Shown one piece after another: positions 8,158 through 16,597 of a stretch of 22,743 bases of DNA. The number at the start of each line of letters is the position of its first letter. The first letter of the stretch is position 1. The DNA is from Clostridium_T sp040217795 (lineage in GTDB: Bacteria > Bacillota > Clostridia > Clostridiales > Clostridiaceae): positions 1 through 22,743 of the forward strand of contig JBEHWK010000043.1 of NCBI GenBank assembly GCA_040217795.1, in the 5' to 3' direction. Made by a program: the position numbers and the translations under genes. The notes beneath the pieces are model-generated. The model worked only from the letters and a program-made list of their open reading frames with translations, was not told the DNA's origin and searched no databases.

Positions 8158-9381
8158 ATGAGAATTCTGCACACTTCTGACTGGCATTTAGGCAAAAATT
8201 TAGAGGGGTTCAGCCGTATGGATGAGCAGGAAGCTTTTCTTGATGGCTTTATAGAAATAGTTGAAAGCAATAATGTGGATTTAATTATTATTGCGGGGGA
8301 TGTTTATGACAGTCCTAATCCGCCAGCCAGAGCTGAAAAGATGTTTTATGATACTTTAAAGAAACTATCTTCTGACGGAGAAAGGATAACTTTGGTTATA
8401 GCGGGGAATCACGATAATCCGGAGAGACTGGTGGCAGCTGGCCCTTTAGCCAGGGATCATGGAATTATAATGGTTGGTACGCCAAAAGCTGTTGTTGCTG
8501 ATGGTGAGTATGGCAGGCATAAGATCATTGAAGCAGGAGAAGGATACATTGAACTTGAAATAAATGGAGAGAAGGCTGTAATTCTTACTGTTCCATATCC
8601 AAGTGAAAAAAGATTGAATGAAGTTTTATATGGAGCAATAGAGGAAGAGGGAGAAAGATTAAAATCCTATGGCGACAGAATAAAAATCTTATTTGATAAT
8701 TTAAGCGAAAAGTTCAGAGATGATACTATAAATATTGCAACTTCACACTTGTTTGCCATGGGAAGTGAAGAATCAGGATCTGAAAGAAGCATCCAGCTGG
8801 GAGGAAGCTTTATAGTGGATGGAAGCTGTTTTCCTGAGAAAGCCCAGTATATCGCATTAGGACATGTTCATAAGCCCCAGGCAGTGCCAGGCACAGATAA
8901 AAGGGCAAGATACGCCGGGTCACCCATACATTACAACAAGAAAGAAATAAATTTCAAGAAAAAGTGTTTTATTGCTGATTTAAAAGCAGGTGAAGAGGCA
9001 AATGTTCAGGAAGTGGAATTTAAAGTATATAAGCCCATAGAAATCTGGAAATGCGGAAGTATTGAAGAAGCTATTGAAAAATGTGAAGAAAACAAAGAAA
9101 AGGACTGCTGGGTTTACCTGGAGATCGCAACCGACAGATATATAAGAGAAGATGAAATTAAGCTCATGAAAAATACAAAGAAAGATATTCTTGAAATTGT
9201 ACCCAAGATAGCAGGAGAAGATAGTGATGATATAGATATAAGCAGCTTTTCACAAAGATCCTTTAAGGATATTTTTAAGGAGTTTTATTTAAAAGAAAGA
9301 AAGGTTGAACCTCAGCAGGAGGTTGTAGATTTATTGTTATCCATTATACAGGAGGAGGAAGAAGCCAATGAAACCAATTAA
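8158..9381 (+). CDS. sbcD: Exonuclease subunit SbcD (Mre11-type nuclease)
   Basis: The 407-aa metallophosphoesterase subunit of SbcCD cleaves hairpin and protein-blocked DNA ends with SbcC. The phosphoesterase motifs appear in order: DWHLGK (D8, H10), GDVYD (D48), GNHD (N84, H85), SHLF and GHVHKPQ, so all metal-binding positions are present. A C-terminal region (about 290-407) corresponds to the capping and SbcC-binding part. The ATG at 8158 has GGAGGGGAAG 8-15 nt upstream. The 3' end overlaps sbcC by 14 nt, and the sbcC ribosome binding site lies within the GAGGAGGAAGAA codons at the end of sbcD. No promoter could be assigned confidently in the 146 nt upstream. Confidence 0.96.
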   Translation: MRILHTSDWHLGKNLEGFSRMDEQEAFLDGFIEIVESNNVDLIIIAGDVYDSPNPPARAEKMFYDTLKKLSSDGERITLVIAGNHDNPERLVAAGPLARDHGIIMVGTPKAVVADGEYGRHKIIEAGEGYIELEINGEKAVILTVPYPSEKRLNEVLYGAIEEEGERLKSYGDRIKILFDNLSEKFRDDTINIATSHLFAMGSEESGSERSIQLGGSFIVDGSCFPEKAQYIALGHVHKPQAVPGTDKRARYAGSPIHYNKKEINFKKKCFIADLKAGEEANVQEVEFKVYKPIEIWKCGSIEEAIEKCEENKEKDCWVYLEIATDRYIREDEIKLMKNTKKDILEIVPKIAGEDSDDIDISSFSQRSFKDIFKEFYLKERKVEPQQEVVDLLLSIIQEEEEANETN

Positions 9382-12300
9382 TCTTAAAATAAAGGGGTTG
9401 AACAGTTTTACAGACAGCCAGGAAATTAATTTTGAAAAACTGACTGACAAAGGATTATTCGGTATTTTTGGTCCTACCGGAAGCGGTAAATCTACTATAC
9501 TGGATGGCATCACTCTAGCCTTATACGGAGAAGTTGCAAGAAAAAGCACAAATTTCATGAACACTAACTGTGATGCTTTAAATGTAAGCTATGAATTTCA
9601 AATATCAGAAAAAGAAATAAAAAGATACAGGGTAGACAGAGAATTCAGAAGGGACAAGAAAACAGACAGTGTAAGAAGCAAATCAGCTAAAATAGTAATT
9701 GTTTCAGAGGATAATGAGACGGTATTGGAAGAGGGTGCTAAAACCGTAACTGAAAAATGTGAAGAGATAATCGGATTGAAACTGGAGGATTTCACCAGAA
9801 CCGTAGTTTTGCCTCAGGGAAAGTTCAGTGAATTTTTAAAGCTGGAAGGAAAAGAAAGAAGAAATATGCTTGAGAGATTGTTCAACCTCCAGAAATATGG
9901 AGATGACCTATCTATGAAGTTGAGCCGTAAGATTAAAGATGAGAGAGATGTTGCCAATAATTTGGATGGCCAGTTAAAAGTTTATGAGGAATTCAGTGAT
10001 GAGACTCTTGCGGAGAAAACAACAGAATTATCAGAAACAAAGGAAAAATACAGCAAGTGCCAGCTGGAATTGAAGGATGCTGAAGAGAATTTCTCTAAAG
10101 GAAAAGAATTGTGGGACTTCCAGAATGAATTGAAGGAACAGACAAATAAGGAATTGGAACTTAGAAAGAGAGAAAAAGAAATAACTGAAAGCGAACGAAA
10201 AGTTATTCTGGGGGAAAGTATATTAAAGGTTACTCCATATATTGAGAGCTATAACACGACATTAAAACAATACAAAGATGCAAATAAAGAACTTTCTGAT
10301 CTGACAGCTGCTGCAGAGATTATAAAAGTAAAAAAAGAGAAAGCGGAGGCTGTTTTAGAATCAGCCAGCAATAAAAAGAATAATGAATTGCCTGACTTAA
10401 AGATCAGAGGACAGAGAGTTCAGGATGCAATTGAAGAGAAAAATATACTGAATGGTTTAATGAAAGTAAAAAGGGAATTAGAAATAAGTATTCTTAAGCT
10501 GGAAGAAAATCTGTTAGTCACAGCCGCAAAAACAGAAAAAAATCAGGAAGCTATAAATGCTATGAACAATAGTATCAACGTCAGGGAAGAAAAAGCGGAA
10601 ACTTTGAAAATTCCTGAAGTGCATAAGAAAAAGGTTCAGGATGCTATTTTGATACTCAATACTTATGAAAGTCAGGTAAAGCAAAAAAATACGCTGTCAA
10701 AGGATATTGAGACTATATCATCAAATATTCAGGCAACAGCAGTGAAAAGTGAAACTCTGACGAAGGATCTTCACGAAAATGAAAAACAGATAAATAGCAG
10801 TAAGGGAGCGTTGACAAAACTTATAGAAACATGTCCGGGAGATCATGATACTCTAATCAATCTTCAGTTGAAATTATCTGTAACAAAAGAAAAATGGGAT
10901 AAGCATAAGCTTTATAATGAGTCTTTGCAAAAGGAAATTGGAATCATTGAAACTCTAAGAAAAGAGTCAGGTGACAAAGAAATTGAAAAGGCTTCCCTGG
11001 AGAAAGAGATCAATGAATTAAATGATAAATTAAAGAAACTTGAAACTGAAAATTTGGCGCATACTTTAAGAGAAGCATTAAGAGACGGCGAAATCTGCCC
11101 GGTCTGCGGATCAATGGAACACCATTTAGAAAATTTTGAAATTATTAATTCAGGTAATTTGGAAGAATTAAGACTGGATTTAACTAATATGAATGATATC
11201 TATAATACACTGTCAAAAGAGATTATAACCGCACAAACCAATATTCAAATGTATGAAAAGAATATAAAAGAATATCAGGAGTATCTTGATGGCTTGGGTG
11301 AAGATTATAAAGAATTTTCAGCAGAGGCTCTGCAAGAGGAATTTGACAACTTAAAAGCTGAAGTTTCAAAATATAATAATGATAAAACTGAAATTGAAGA
11401 TAAAATTAAGAATCTGACTGAGTCAAAAAGCCGCCTGGATATTGAATATAGTAAAGCAGTCACCATTATAAGTGAAAATAAAGAACGATTGGAAAAACTC
11501 CAGAATGATAAAAATGCAGTGTCTGAGGAGTGTGAAAAGTTAAATAAAAAATTATCAGAACTTAAGGCTGAATTAGGTGTTGAAGATTTTAAGAGCAGAA
11601 ACCAGGAGATTATTGAAATGGAAAAACAGAAAACTGCTCTGGAAAAAGAAATAAAGCAATTAAGGGATCAGTTAAAGACAGCCCAGGAACTAAAGGAAAA
11701 GTTAAATAATGAATCTGCATCTTTCAGGGAAGAACTGAATGGGAAGAAAACCTCATTAATTGAAAAGAATAAGAACATTGAAGAAAAAGAACAAAGCATA
11801 AGAACCAAAGCAGGAGATGCCGAGGATCTGGAAAATCTTAAAGCTCAAATATCTGCGGTTATTGTAAAGATAGAAGAAGAATATGCGGCAGCAGAAAAAA
11901 CTAAAAATGAAATAGAAAAACAGTTCAATGATTGCAATGCAAATATAGTTTCAACAAGAGATAAACTGCTTAACCTGAAGGAAAGAGGCATAAGTGATAG
12001 AGAAAAGCTTGATAAGGCTTTAGCTGAAGAAGGTATTAAAGACATAAATGAAGCACAGGAAAATTATATACCTAAATCAGAAATTGACGAACTTAAATCT
12101 AAAATACAGGAATACAAAGATTCACTTGCCAGGTTAGCAGGAACCATAGAAAATCTTAAAAAGAAGATTGGAGGCAGAAACCTTGCAGAAGAGGAATGGC
12201 TTGAAATACAAAATGCTAAGGATGAAAAGACAAAAATCCTTAAGGAATTGGAAGAGAACAAGATAAAACTTGAGGCAGCAGTAAAATCCATAAAGGATAA

Positions 12301-12862
12301 GCTGGAAGAGAAAAAGAAACTTTTAAAGAAGAAAGAAGAGCTTGATTATAAATTAAGTCTTCTAGATGATTTGGAGAAGCTTTTTAAAGGCAAAAGATTT
12401 GTAGAGTTTGTGGCAGCAAACCAGTTGAAATATGTATCTGTTGAAGCATGCAGGAAGTTGAAAGAAATCACCGGAGGAAATTATGGCCTTGAAGTTGATG
12501 AAAATGGCAAATTCCTCATCAGGGATTACAAAAATGGAGGGGCACAAAGAGACGCAACCACCTTATCCGGAGGGGAAACCTTTCTGGCTTCATTGGCTTT
12601 GGCGCTGGCATTATCAGCTCAGATACAATTAAAAGGAACAGCACCTTTAGAGTTGTTCTTCCTGGATGAGGGATTTGGAACCCTGGATGATACTTTACTG
12701 GAGGTTGTCATGGATTCCCTGGAAAAAATCCATCATGAAAAGTTATCGATAGGTATAATAAGTCATGTTGAATCAATAAAAAACAGAGTGCCTGTAAAAC
12801 TTATGATTACTCCTGCTGAAGCAGGAATGGGCGGCAGCAAGGTGAAAATTGAAAGAAGCTAG
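9368..12862 (+). CDS. sbcC: Exonuclease subunit SbcC (Rad50-type SMC ATPase)
   Basis: The 1164-aa SMC-like ATPase partners SbcD in DNA end processing and palindrome cleavage. Walker A is GPTGSGKST (35-43). Long charged heptad-like coiled coils run from about 175 to 560 and 620 to 1000. The zinc hook CPVC (C577, C580) is near the centre, where two molecules join. The C-terminal head has the signature TLSGGETFLASLALALAL and Walker B LELFFLDEGFGTLD. Length is in the usual range of 1000-1200. It is coupled to sbcD by a 14-nt overlap with its own AGGAGGAGGAAG site. The gene appears intact and a family hairpin follows the stop. Confidence 0.96.
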   Translation: MKPINLKIKGLNSFTDSQEINFEKLTDKGLFGIFGPTGSGKSTILDGITLALYGEVARKSTNFMNTNCDALNVSYEFQISEKEIKRYRVDREFRRDKKTDSVRSKSAKIVIVSEDNETVLEEGAKTVTEKCEEIIGLKLEDFTRTVVLPQGKFSEFLKLEGKERRNMLERLFNLQKYGDDLSMKLSRKIKDERDVANNLDGQLKVYEEFSDETLAEKTTELSETKEKYSKCQLELKDAEENFSKGKELWDFQNELKEQTNKELELRKREKEITESERKVILGESILKVTPYIESYNTTLKQYKDANKELSDLTAAAEIIKVKKEKAEAVLESASNKKNNELPDLKIRGQRVQDAIEEKNILNGLMKVKRELEISILKLEENLLVTAAKTEKNQEAINAMNNSINVREEKAETLKIPEVHKKKVQDAILILNTYESQVKQKNTLSKDIETISSNIQATAVKSETLTKDLHENEKQINSSKGALTKLIETCPGDHDTLINLQLKLSVTKEKWDKHKLYNESLQKEIGIIETLRKESGDKEIEKASLEKEINELNDKLKKLETENLAHTLREALRDGEICPVCGSMEHHLENFEIINSGNLEELRLDLTNMNDIYNTLSKEIITAQTNIQMYEKNIKEYQEYLDGLGEDYKEFSAEALQEEFDNLKAEVSKYNNDKTEIEDKIKNLTESKSRLDIEYSKAVTIISENKERLEKLQNDKNAVSEECEKLNKKLSELKAELGVEDFKSRNQEIIEMEKQKTALEKEIKQLRDQLKTAQELKEKLNNESASFREELNGKKTSLIEKNKNIEEKEQSIRTKAGDAEDLENLKAQISAVIVKIEEEYAAAEKTKNEIEKQFNDCNANIVSTRDKLLNLKERGISDREKLDKALAEEGIKDINEAQENYIPKSEIDELKSKIQEYKDSLARLAGTIENLKKKIGGRNLAEEEWLEIQNAKDEKTKILKELEENKIKLEAAVKSIKDKLEEKKKLLKKKEELDYKLSLLDDLEKLFKGKRFVEFVAANQLKYVSVEACRKLKEITGGNYGLEVDENGKFLIRDYKNGGAQRDATTLSGGETFLASLALALALSAQIQLKGTAPLELFFLDEGFGTLDDTLLEVVMDSLEKIHHEKLSIGIISHVESIKNRVPVKLMITPAEAGMGGSKVKIERS

Positions 12863-12905
12863 AGGTCAGGCACGCTCCATAAAATATGGCAGCGTGCCTG
12901 AACCT
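12863..12905. repeat. GGTCAGGCACGC-type intergenic hairpin
   Basis: The arm AGGTCAGGCACGCTCCAT pairs with the 20-nt arm ending GCGTGCCTGAACCT, with two single-base bulges, around AAAAT. It begins immediately after the sbcC stop. No U-run follows, so it is called a repeat rather than a terminator. Confidence 0.75.
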
Positions 12906-12949
12906 AATAAGTGGAGATTATATAACACATTATGGAAAGGGGAAAAAGA

Positions 12950-13756
12950 TTGAAATTAAAAGTTCTGGTAGATAATAATACATATATTGATCAATATTAT
13001 TATGGTGAACCCGCTGTTTCATATTATATTGAAGATGAGGACATCAGTCTGCTGCTGGACGTAGGGTATTCAGATTTGTTTCTGAGAAACTCAGATGCAT
13101 TAGGTGTTGACTTAAAAAATATAAGCGCAATTGTTATTTCACATGGTCACAATGACCACACAAGAGGCTTAAAATACTATTTTGAACAAATCCATAAAAG
13201 CAACATTTCCATTATGGCTCATCCGGATGCATTTAAAGAAAAAGTAATGGACAACATGGAAATCGGATCTCCTGTTTTGGAAGAAGAACTGAAAGAAAAG
13301 TGTAATCTGATTCTTTCAAAAGACCCTGTTAAAGTCAGCAAACATATAACTTTTTTAGGGGAGATACCCCAGATAAATGGTTTTGAGCAGAGAAAGCCTA
13401 TTGGTAAAAAAAATATTGAGGAAACTTCAGTAGACGATTATGTAATGGATGATACAGCACTTGTATATAAAAGTGAAAAAGGTTTATATATTATTACAGC
13501 ATGTTCTCACAGCGGCATATGCAATATTATTGAATATGCAAAAAAAGTATGTAAGGATAACAGAGTATCAGGGATTATAGGAGGCCTTCATTTATTTGAA
13601 GTAACTGAACAGGTTAATAAAACTATTGAATATCTGAAACAAAACAACATAAAAGAACTATATCCCTGCCATTGCACCTCATTTCAAGTCAGAGCAGAAA
13701 TACACAAAACCTTGCCTGTGAAAGAAGTTGGAGTAGGGTTGGAAATAAATTGGTAA
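12950..13756 (+). CDS. MBL-fold metallohydrolase (dihydropterin-synthase-like subgroup)
   Basis: This is a soluble 268-aa metallo-beta-lactamase-fold hydrolase. The metal ligands are visible as SHGHNDH (H65, H67, D69, H70), D168 in DDTAL, H187 in ACSHSGIC, H214 in GGLHLF and H241 in YPCHCT. The HGHNDHTRGL form and the CSHSGICN and PCHCT motifs match the group annotated as 7,8-dihydropterin-6-yl-methyl-aminobenzene phosphate synthase-like; the natural substrate in Clostridia is not known. An ATG at 12932 is in frame, but its GGAG is 15 nt away. The TTG at 12950 has GGAAAGGGG about 7 nt upstream and gives the expected KLKVLVDNN start, so TTG is preferred. It stands alone, between sbcC and a convergent gene. 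Confidence 0.83.
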   Translation: MKLKVLVDNNTYIDQYYYGEPAVSYYIEDEDISLLLDVGYSDLFLRNSDALGVDLKNISAIVISHGHNDHTRGLKYYFEQIHKSNISIMAHPDAFKEKVMDNMEIGSPVLEEELKEKCNLILSKDPVKVSKHITFLGEIPQINGFEQRKPIGKKNIEETSVDDYVMDDTALVYKSEKGLYIITACSHSGICNIIEYAKKVCKDNRVSGIIGGLHLFEVTEQVNKTIEYLKQNNIKELYPCHCTSFQVRAEIHKTLPVKEVGVGLEINW

Positions 13757-13801
13757 GAATACTTGTATAATCCTAAGTGTTTATTAAATGACAAAGTTCG
13801 G

Positions 13802-13820
13802 GAGGGACAACTTGTCCCTC
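13802..13820. repeat. Short GAGGGAC hairpin between convergent genes
   Basis: GAGGGAC (13802-13808) and GTCCCTC (13814-13820) form a perfect 7-bp stem around AACTT. The plus strand continues with A-rich, not U-rich, sequence, so intrinsic termination is doubtful. It lies in the 132-nt gap between the convergent MBL-fold and repeat-protein genes. The GGGACAA core also appears in the terminator at 18221. Confidence 0.5.
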
Positions 13821-13888
13821 TGAAAAAAAGGTGACTGATTCAGAATGAGTGTATAGTATCAACTACTTACTGCTGGGAAAGAGTTTCT

Positions 13889-14752
13889 TTATATATTAGT
13901 TTGCACAAAATTATTTACAGAGCCCCAAATTTTGTATAGATAAAAACCTCCCGATAAACGAGAGGTTTTATAAATTACATTGTTATCAAATTTTGCGACC
14001 CAATAATCGACGATACCATGGTTTTTTGTTATATCTCCATCAGTGGAATCTGAATAACATGCTGCACAATACCCCCCATCCCTGGTTTGCTGGATGATCC
14101 TTGTGCCGTCAAAACCACTTCCGCCAAGGCACTTGCTCCAGGATATTTCTCCATTGCTGTTAAGTTTTACAACCCAGTAATCATTGTAACCATGATTACC
14201 AGAAACATCACCATCATTTGAATTAGAAACACCTGCTACGATATATCCTCCATCATTTGTCTGTTGAATACTATATGCACAGTCAGCATTGCTTCCGCCA
14301 AGACATTTGCTCCATGATATTTCTCCATTGCTGGTTAACTTGACAATCCATGCATCATAACCACCATGGTTTCCAGCCACATCACCATCCTTAGAACCAG
14401 ATGCACCTGCTGCGATATATCCTCCATCACTAGTCTGCTGTATACCATACACATCATCAGAGCCACTTCCGCCAAGGCATTTACTCCAGGATATTGCGCC
14501 ACTTTTAGTTAATTTTACAATCCAGTAATCATAACCACCATGGTTTCCAGTCACATCACCATCGTTTGAATCAGATTGAACAGCCATAATATATCCTCCA
14601 TCAGTTGTTTGCTGGCTGCTAATCACAGAATCATACCCGCTTCCTCCGAAACTTTTGCTCCACTCAATTTCAGGTGTTGTTGTTGCAGTAGCCGCAATAG
14701 GTATTGAGAAAGCAAGAGCTAAAGCAAGTAAAAGAGATAGTTTTTTCTTCAT
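13889..14752 (-). CDS. Secreted tandem-repeat (propeller-like) protein, C-terminus aberrant
   Basis: The 287-aa product has a clear signal peptide (MKKKLSLLLALALAFSIP, cleavage near ATATT). Four copies of a ~57-residue repeat follow, each carrying WSKxxGGSGxD, QQTxDGGYI, SxDGDVxGNHGxxDYW and VKL. Repeats of this type are predicted to form beta-propeller blades in exported proteins; function is unknown. The DNA repeats have a 171-nt period and are well conserved, suggesting recent duplication. The frame is open to 14782, but the ATG at 14752 has GAGGTG 7 nt upstream and starts the signal peptide. After KFDNN the last ~30 residues no longer follow the repeat and are encoded across a terminator hairpin, so the natural stop has probably been lost by a small frameshift. 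A complete propeller usually needs more blades. Confidence 0.72.
   Translation of the reverse strand: MKKKLSLLLALALAFSIPIAATATTTPEIEWSKSFGGSGYDSVISSQQTTDGGYIMAVQSDSNDGDVTGNHGGYDYWIVKLTKSGAISWSKCLGGSGSDDVYGIQQTSDGGYIAAGASGSKDGDVAGNHGGYDAWIVKLTSNGEISWSKCLGGSNADCAYSIQQTNDGGYIVAGVSNSNDGDVSGNHGYNDYWVVKLNSNGEISWSKCLGGSGFDGTRIIQQTRDGGYCAACYSDSTDGDITKNHGIVDYWVAKFDNNVIYKTSRLSGGFYLYKIWGSVNNFVQTNI
13941..13970 (-). terminator. Intrinsic terminator inside the repeat-protein ORF
   Basis: Read on the minus strand, AAAACCTCTCG, loop TTTAT, CGGGAGGTTTTT forms an 11-bp stem with one G-U and ends in a T-run. It lies within the last ~30 codons of the open frame rather than after the stop, which supports loss of the original stop codon. 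A TAA lies just upstream of it in another frame. Confidence 0.7.
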
Positions 14753-15046
14753 TTTATACACCTCTATTATTAGACTTTCCATTTATTTATTGGTATAATA
14801 AGTAAATGATTGAATAATTTGATAATAAGGCGCGTATATTTATTTGTAAATACTCATATACAAGCGTTTTAGGCTTATACAGGTGTTTAGAGGCTTGTTT
14901 TAAAATATAAAAAAACTTTAACTTTAAATTGCTTTTTTTTATACCTAATGTGGAGGAAATTACAAAAACTAACCAGCTTTATAATCCTGATGTTGAATTA
15001 GTATTTCAATAGTTTCATAACTTGGTAATATTGTATATTAAAAAAC

Positions 15047-15072
15047 TAAGACAACACGAAAGGGTTGTCTTA
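15047..15072. terminator. Hairpin with flanking T-runs, possible terminator
   Basis: TAAGACAAC (15047-15055) pairs perfectly with GTTGTCTTA (15064-15072) around ACGAAAGG. On the minus strand the stem is followed by GTTTTTT; on the plus strand by AATTTA. The gene it would serve is not evident, except perhaps the remnant at 14941-15012. Confidence 0.45.
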
Positions 15073-15245
15073 AATTTACTCAACAATATATAGTTTTTTT
15101 AAAACACAGCCTTTGATTTTAACTATCGATGGGTTGAGATAATCAAAACAACAAATTTGACCGCTCAATTTCTTTTGAGAGAATATCCGCTTAAAGCTAC
15201 AAGCAGGATTGCCTCTGCATAGTTTATAATCAGGCAAAATTTCCT

Positions 15246-15300
15246 ATTTTTTTGAATAATATTCTCCCGGAGAAATGCTGAAGGGAGTATAATTAAATTA
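15246..15300 (+). promoter_or_regulatory. Bipartite promoter-like repeat, copy B
   Basis: ATTTTTTT (15246-15253), one base, AATAATATTCTC (15255-15266), a 17-nt unconserved spacer, then GGAGTATAATTAAATTA (15284-15300). All conserved blocks are identical to those at 7622-7676, including spacing. It lies 40 nt before the ytfI-like gene and probably drives the ytfI-gerW operon. Confidence 0.55.
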
Positions 15301-15340
15301 AGGAATATGTATCAAAACACTGAAAGCAGGTCGGTATATT

Positions 15341-15982
15341 ATGATGATTATTGTCAGCATATTGGACATGTTATTTAAAATATTTCTCTTCTTATTAATT
15401 GCACTATTGATGATGCTGCTTTTAATACTGCTCATCCCTTTTAATTATACAGTTTCAGCATTATTAAAAGAAAAACTGAGTGCCCATTTACACTTCAACT
15501 GGACAATGTTCCATGTTGAGCTTTTTTGGGAGGATATGAAACCTTCAATGAAAATTGCTATATTCAGAAGAACAATAATGAGTGGACCGATAAGGAAAAG
15601 AGCCGGGAAAAAGCCTGAAAAAAAGGCAGGGAAATCAAAATTCAAAATGTATGGCATGGAATTTTTCAATGAAATCCTGTCATTTTTGATAGAGATTTTT
15701 AATATCCTAAAACCTAGAGAGGTTACAGCAGTGGGATGCTATGGCCTGGATGACCCTGCTGATACAGCTTTGGTCAGTTTCATTATCGGATTTATCAATG
15801 ACTTTGCACCTTGGGCACATATAAGGTTATCTCCGGTATTTGATTCAGAAATGACAGAGGTGGAAATAAACGCTTCAGGAAGAATAATGCCTATTACATT
15901 AGTTTGCATATTTTTAAAATATATTTTCAGGACAGAAGTAAGGAAAGTTCTATTTCAAAAACGCACTGATACTGAAACATAA
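15341..15982 (+). CDS. DUF2953 membrane protein, YtfI-like
   Basis: This 213-aa protein has one long N-terminal membrane segment (residues about 5-35), then a basic linker (RKRAGKKPEKKAGKSK, about 86-101) and a mixed alpha/beta C-terminal half. The segments GCYGLDDPADTAL and LSPVFDSEMTEVEI match the DUF2953 pattern. In Bacillus the DUF2953 protein YtfI is encoded next to YtfJ/GerW, and the same pairing is seen here with a 29-nt gap, which is the main support for the assignment. A role with GerW in spores or germination is inferred. The start at 15341 follows AAAGCAGGTCGG, a modest ribosome binding site; an ATG one codon later is equally possible. The promoter-like copy B lies just upstream. 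Confidence 0.8.
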   Translation: MMIIVSILDMLFKIFLFLLIALLMMLLLILLIPFNYTVSALLKEKLSAHLHFNWTMFHVELFWEDMKPSMKIAIFRRTIMSGPIRKRAGKKPEKKAGKSKFKMYGMEFFNEILSFLIEIFNILKPREVTAVGCYGLDDPADTALVSFIIGFINDFAPWAHIRLSPVFDSEMTEVEINASGRIMPITLVCIFLKYIFRTEVRKVLFQKRTDTET

Positions 15983-16011
15983 AATAAAAAGAATGTGAGG
16001 AGGAAAAAACT

Positions 16012-16407
16012 ATGGAAGTTGAAAATGTAGTGAAGGAGAATCTTGAAACATTATTTCAAAAGCTGGAGAATTTCTTAAAATCAGAAACTGTAGTTGGACA
16101 ACCTATTATTGTAGGAGAAACTACCCTTATTCCAATAGTTTCAATTACTTTTGGATGTGCAACAGGAGCCGGCGGGGGTGGAGGAAATAATTCCAGAAGC
16201 GGATCAGGTACAGGCTCAGGCTCAGGTTCAGGTGTAACCTCAGGGGGAAAGATTACCCCCACTGCTGTACTTGTGGTAAAAAACAATGAAGTCACACTGC
16301 TTCCGATAAAAGATAAATTCGGACTGGAAAATCTTCTAGAAAAAGTTCCTGATCTTATGGAAAAGATACAAATGAAACAGGAAGAAAAGAAAACTGAAGA
16401 AAAATAA
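16012..16407 (+). CDS. gerW: GerW family sporulation protein (YtfJ)
   Basis: The 131-aa product belongs to the YtfJ/GerW family, forespore proteins needed for normal lysozyme-type germination in Bacillus. Visible features are the N-terminal helix (VENVVKENLETLFQKLENFL), the central GETTLIPIVSITFGCATGAGGG segment (quoted as GETTLIPIVSITFG then CATGAGGG), a long Gly/Ser-rich insertion (about 55-80), GGKITPTAVLVV, and LLPIKDKFGLENLLEKVPDL. The Gly/Ser repeat is typical of this family, though longer than in some members. It starts with ATG after GAGGAGG and forms an operon with the ytfI-like gene. It is the clearest sign that the organism sporulates. Confidence 0.92.
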   Translation: MEVENVVKENLETLFQKLENFLKSETVVGQPIIVGETTLIPIVSITFGCATGAGGGGGNNSRSGSGTGSGSGSGVTSGGKITPTAVLVVKNNEVTLLPIKDKFGLENLLEKVPDLMEKIQMKQEEKKTEEK

Positions 16408-16420
16408 TTAATAAATAGGG

Positions 16421-16475
16421 CATGTTACAGCTTTTATGACATTTGAAGCAAAGCTGTGGCATGTCTCAAGTTTTG
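16421..16475 (+). terminator. Terminator of the ytfI-gerW operon
   Basis: CATGTTACAGCTTT (16421-16434) and AAAGCTGTGGCATG (16450-16463) form a 14-bp stem with two G-U pairs, separated by a 15-nt loop. The tract after it is TCTCAAGTTTT, a weak U-run. It starts 13 nt after the gerW stop. Confidence 0.7.
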
Positions 16476-16548
16476 CGGTTAAATGGTCCTGAAGAGGGTT
16501 TGATATTCCTGGAGTGTCAGGGGGAAACTGGAAGTCAGCACCTTACTA

Positions 16549-16577
16549 TTGACTTATGAAATCCTAAATGTTAACAT
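16549..16577 (+). promoter_or_regulatory. Promoter upstream of guanine riboswitch
   Basis: TTGACT (16549-16554), a 17-nt spacer, then TAACAT (16572-16577). The -35 matches five of six consensus bases and the -10 four of six. Predicted initiation near 16584 places the start just upstream of the riboswitch P1 stem at 16598. Confidence 0.6.
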
Positions 16578-16597
16578 ATTTAATGTAATTTATATAT

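Larger units (their letters stand above)
14753..15340. other. 588-nt gap with hairpins and possible gene remnant
   Basis: No intact gene was found. Three hairpins are present: a 9-bp stem TAAGACAAC/GTTGTCTTA at 15047-15072, an imperfect ~12-bp stem at 15112-15147 (TTTGATT/AATCAAA outer arms), and CTCAA/TTGAG at 15164-15179. On the plus strand 14941-15012 gives a short open stretch, IPNVEEITKTNQ then LYNPDVELVFQ-stop, with no start and no recognised family, possibly a gene tail. A half copy of the TCAGGC hairpin (15230-15245) precedes promoter-like copy B. The minus-strand promoter of the repeat protein should lie near 14760-14850 but was not resolved. Confidence 0.5.

Noticed and set aside
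10000..12350. Coiled-coil repeats in sbcC as a possible recombination or repeat element
   Set aside because: Explained by the Rad50-type coiled-coil arms; no exact DNA repeats seen.
8158..12950. Anti-phage defence island built on SbcCD
   Set aside because: The pair has all hallmarks of housekeeping SbcCD, with no adjacent defence genes.
13970..14690. CRISPR-like regular repeats
   Set aside because: The 171-nt period is in-frame protein repeats with no unique spacers; no cas genes are present.
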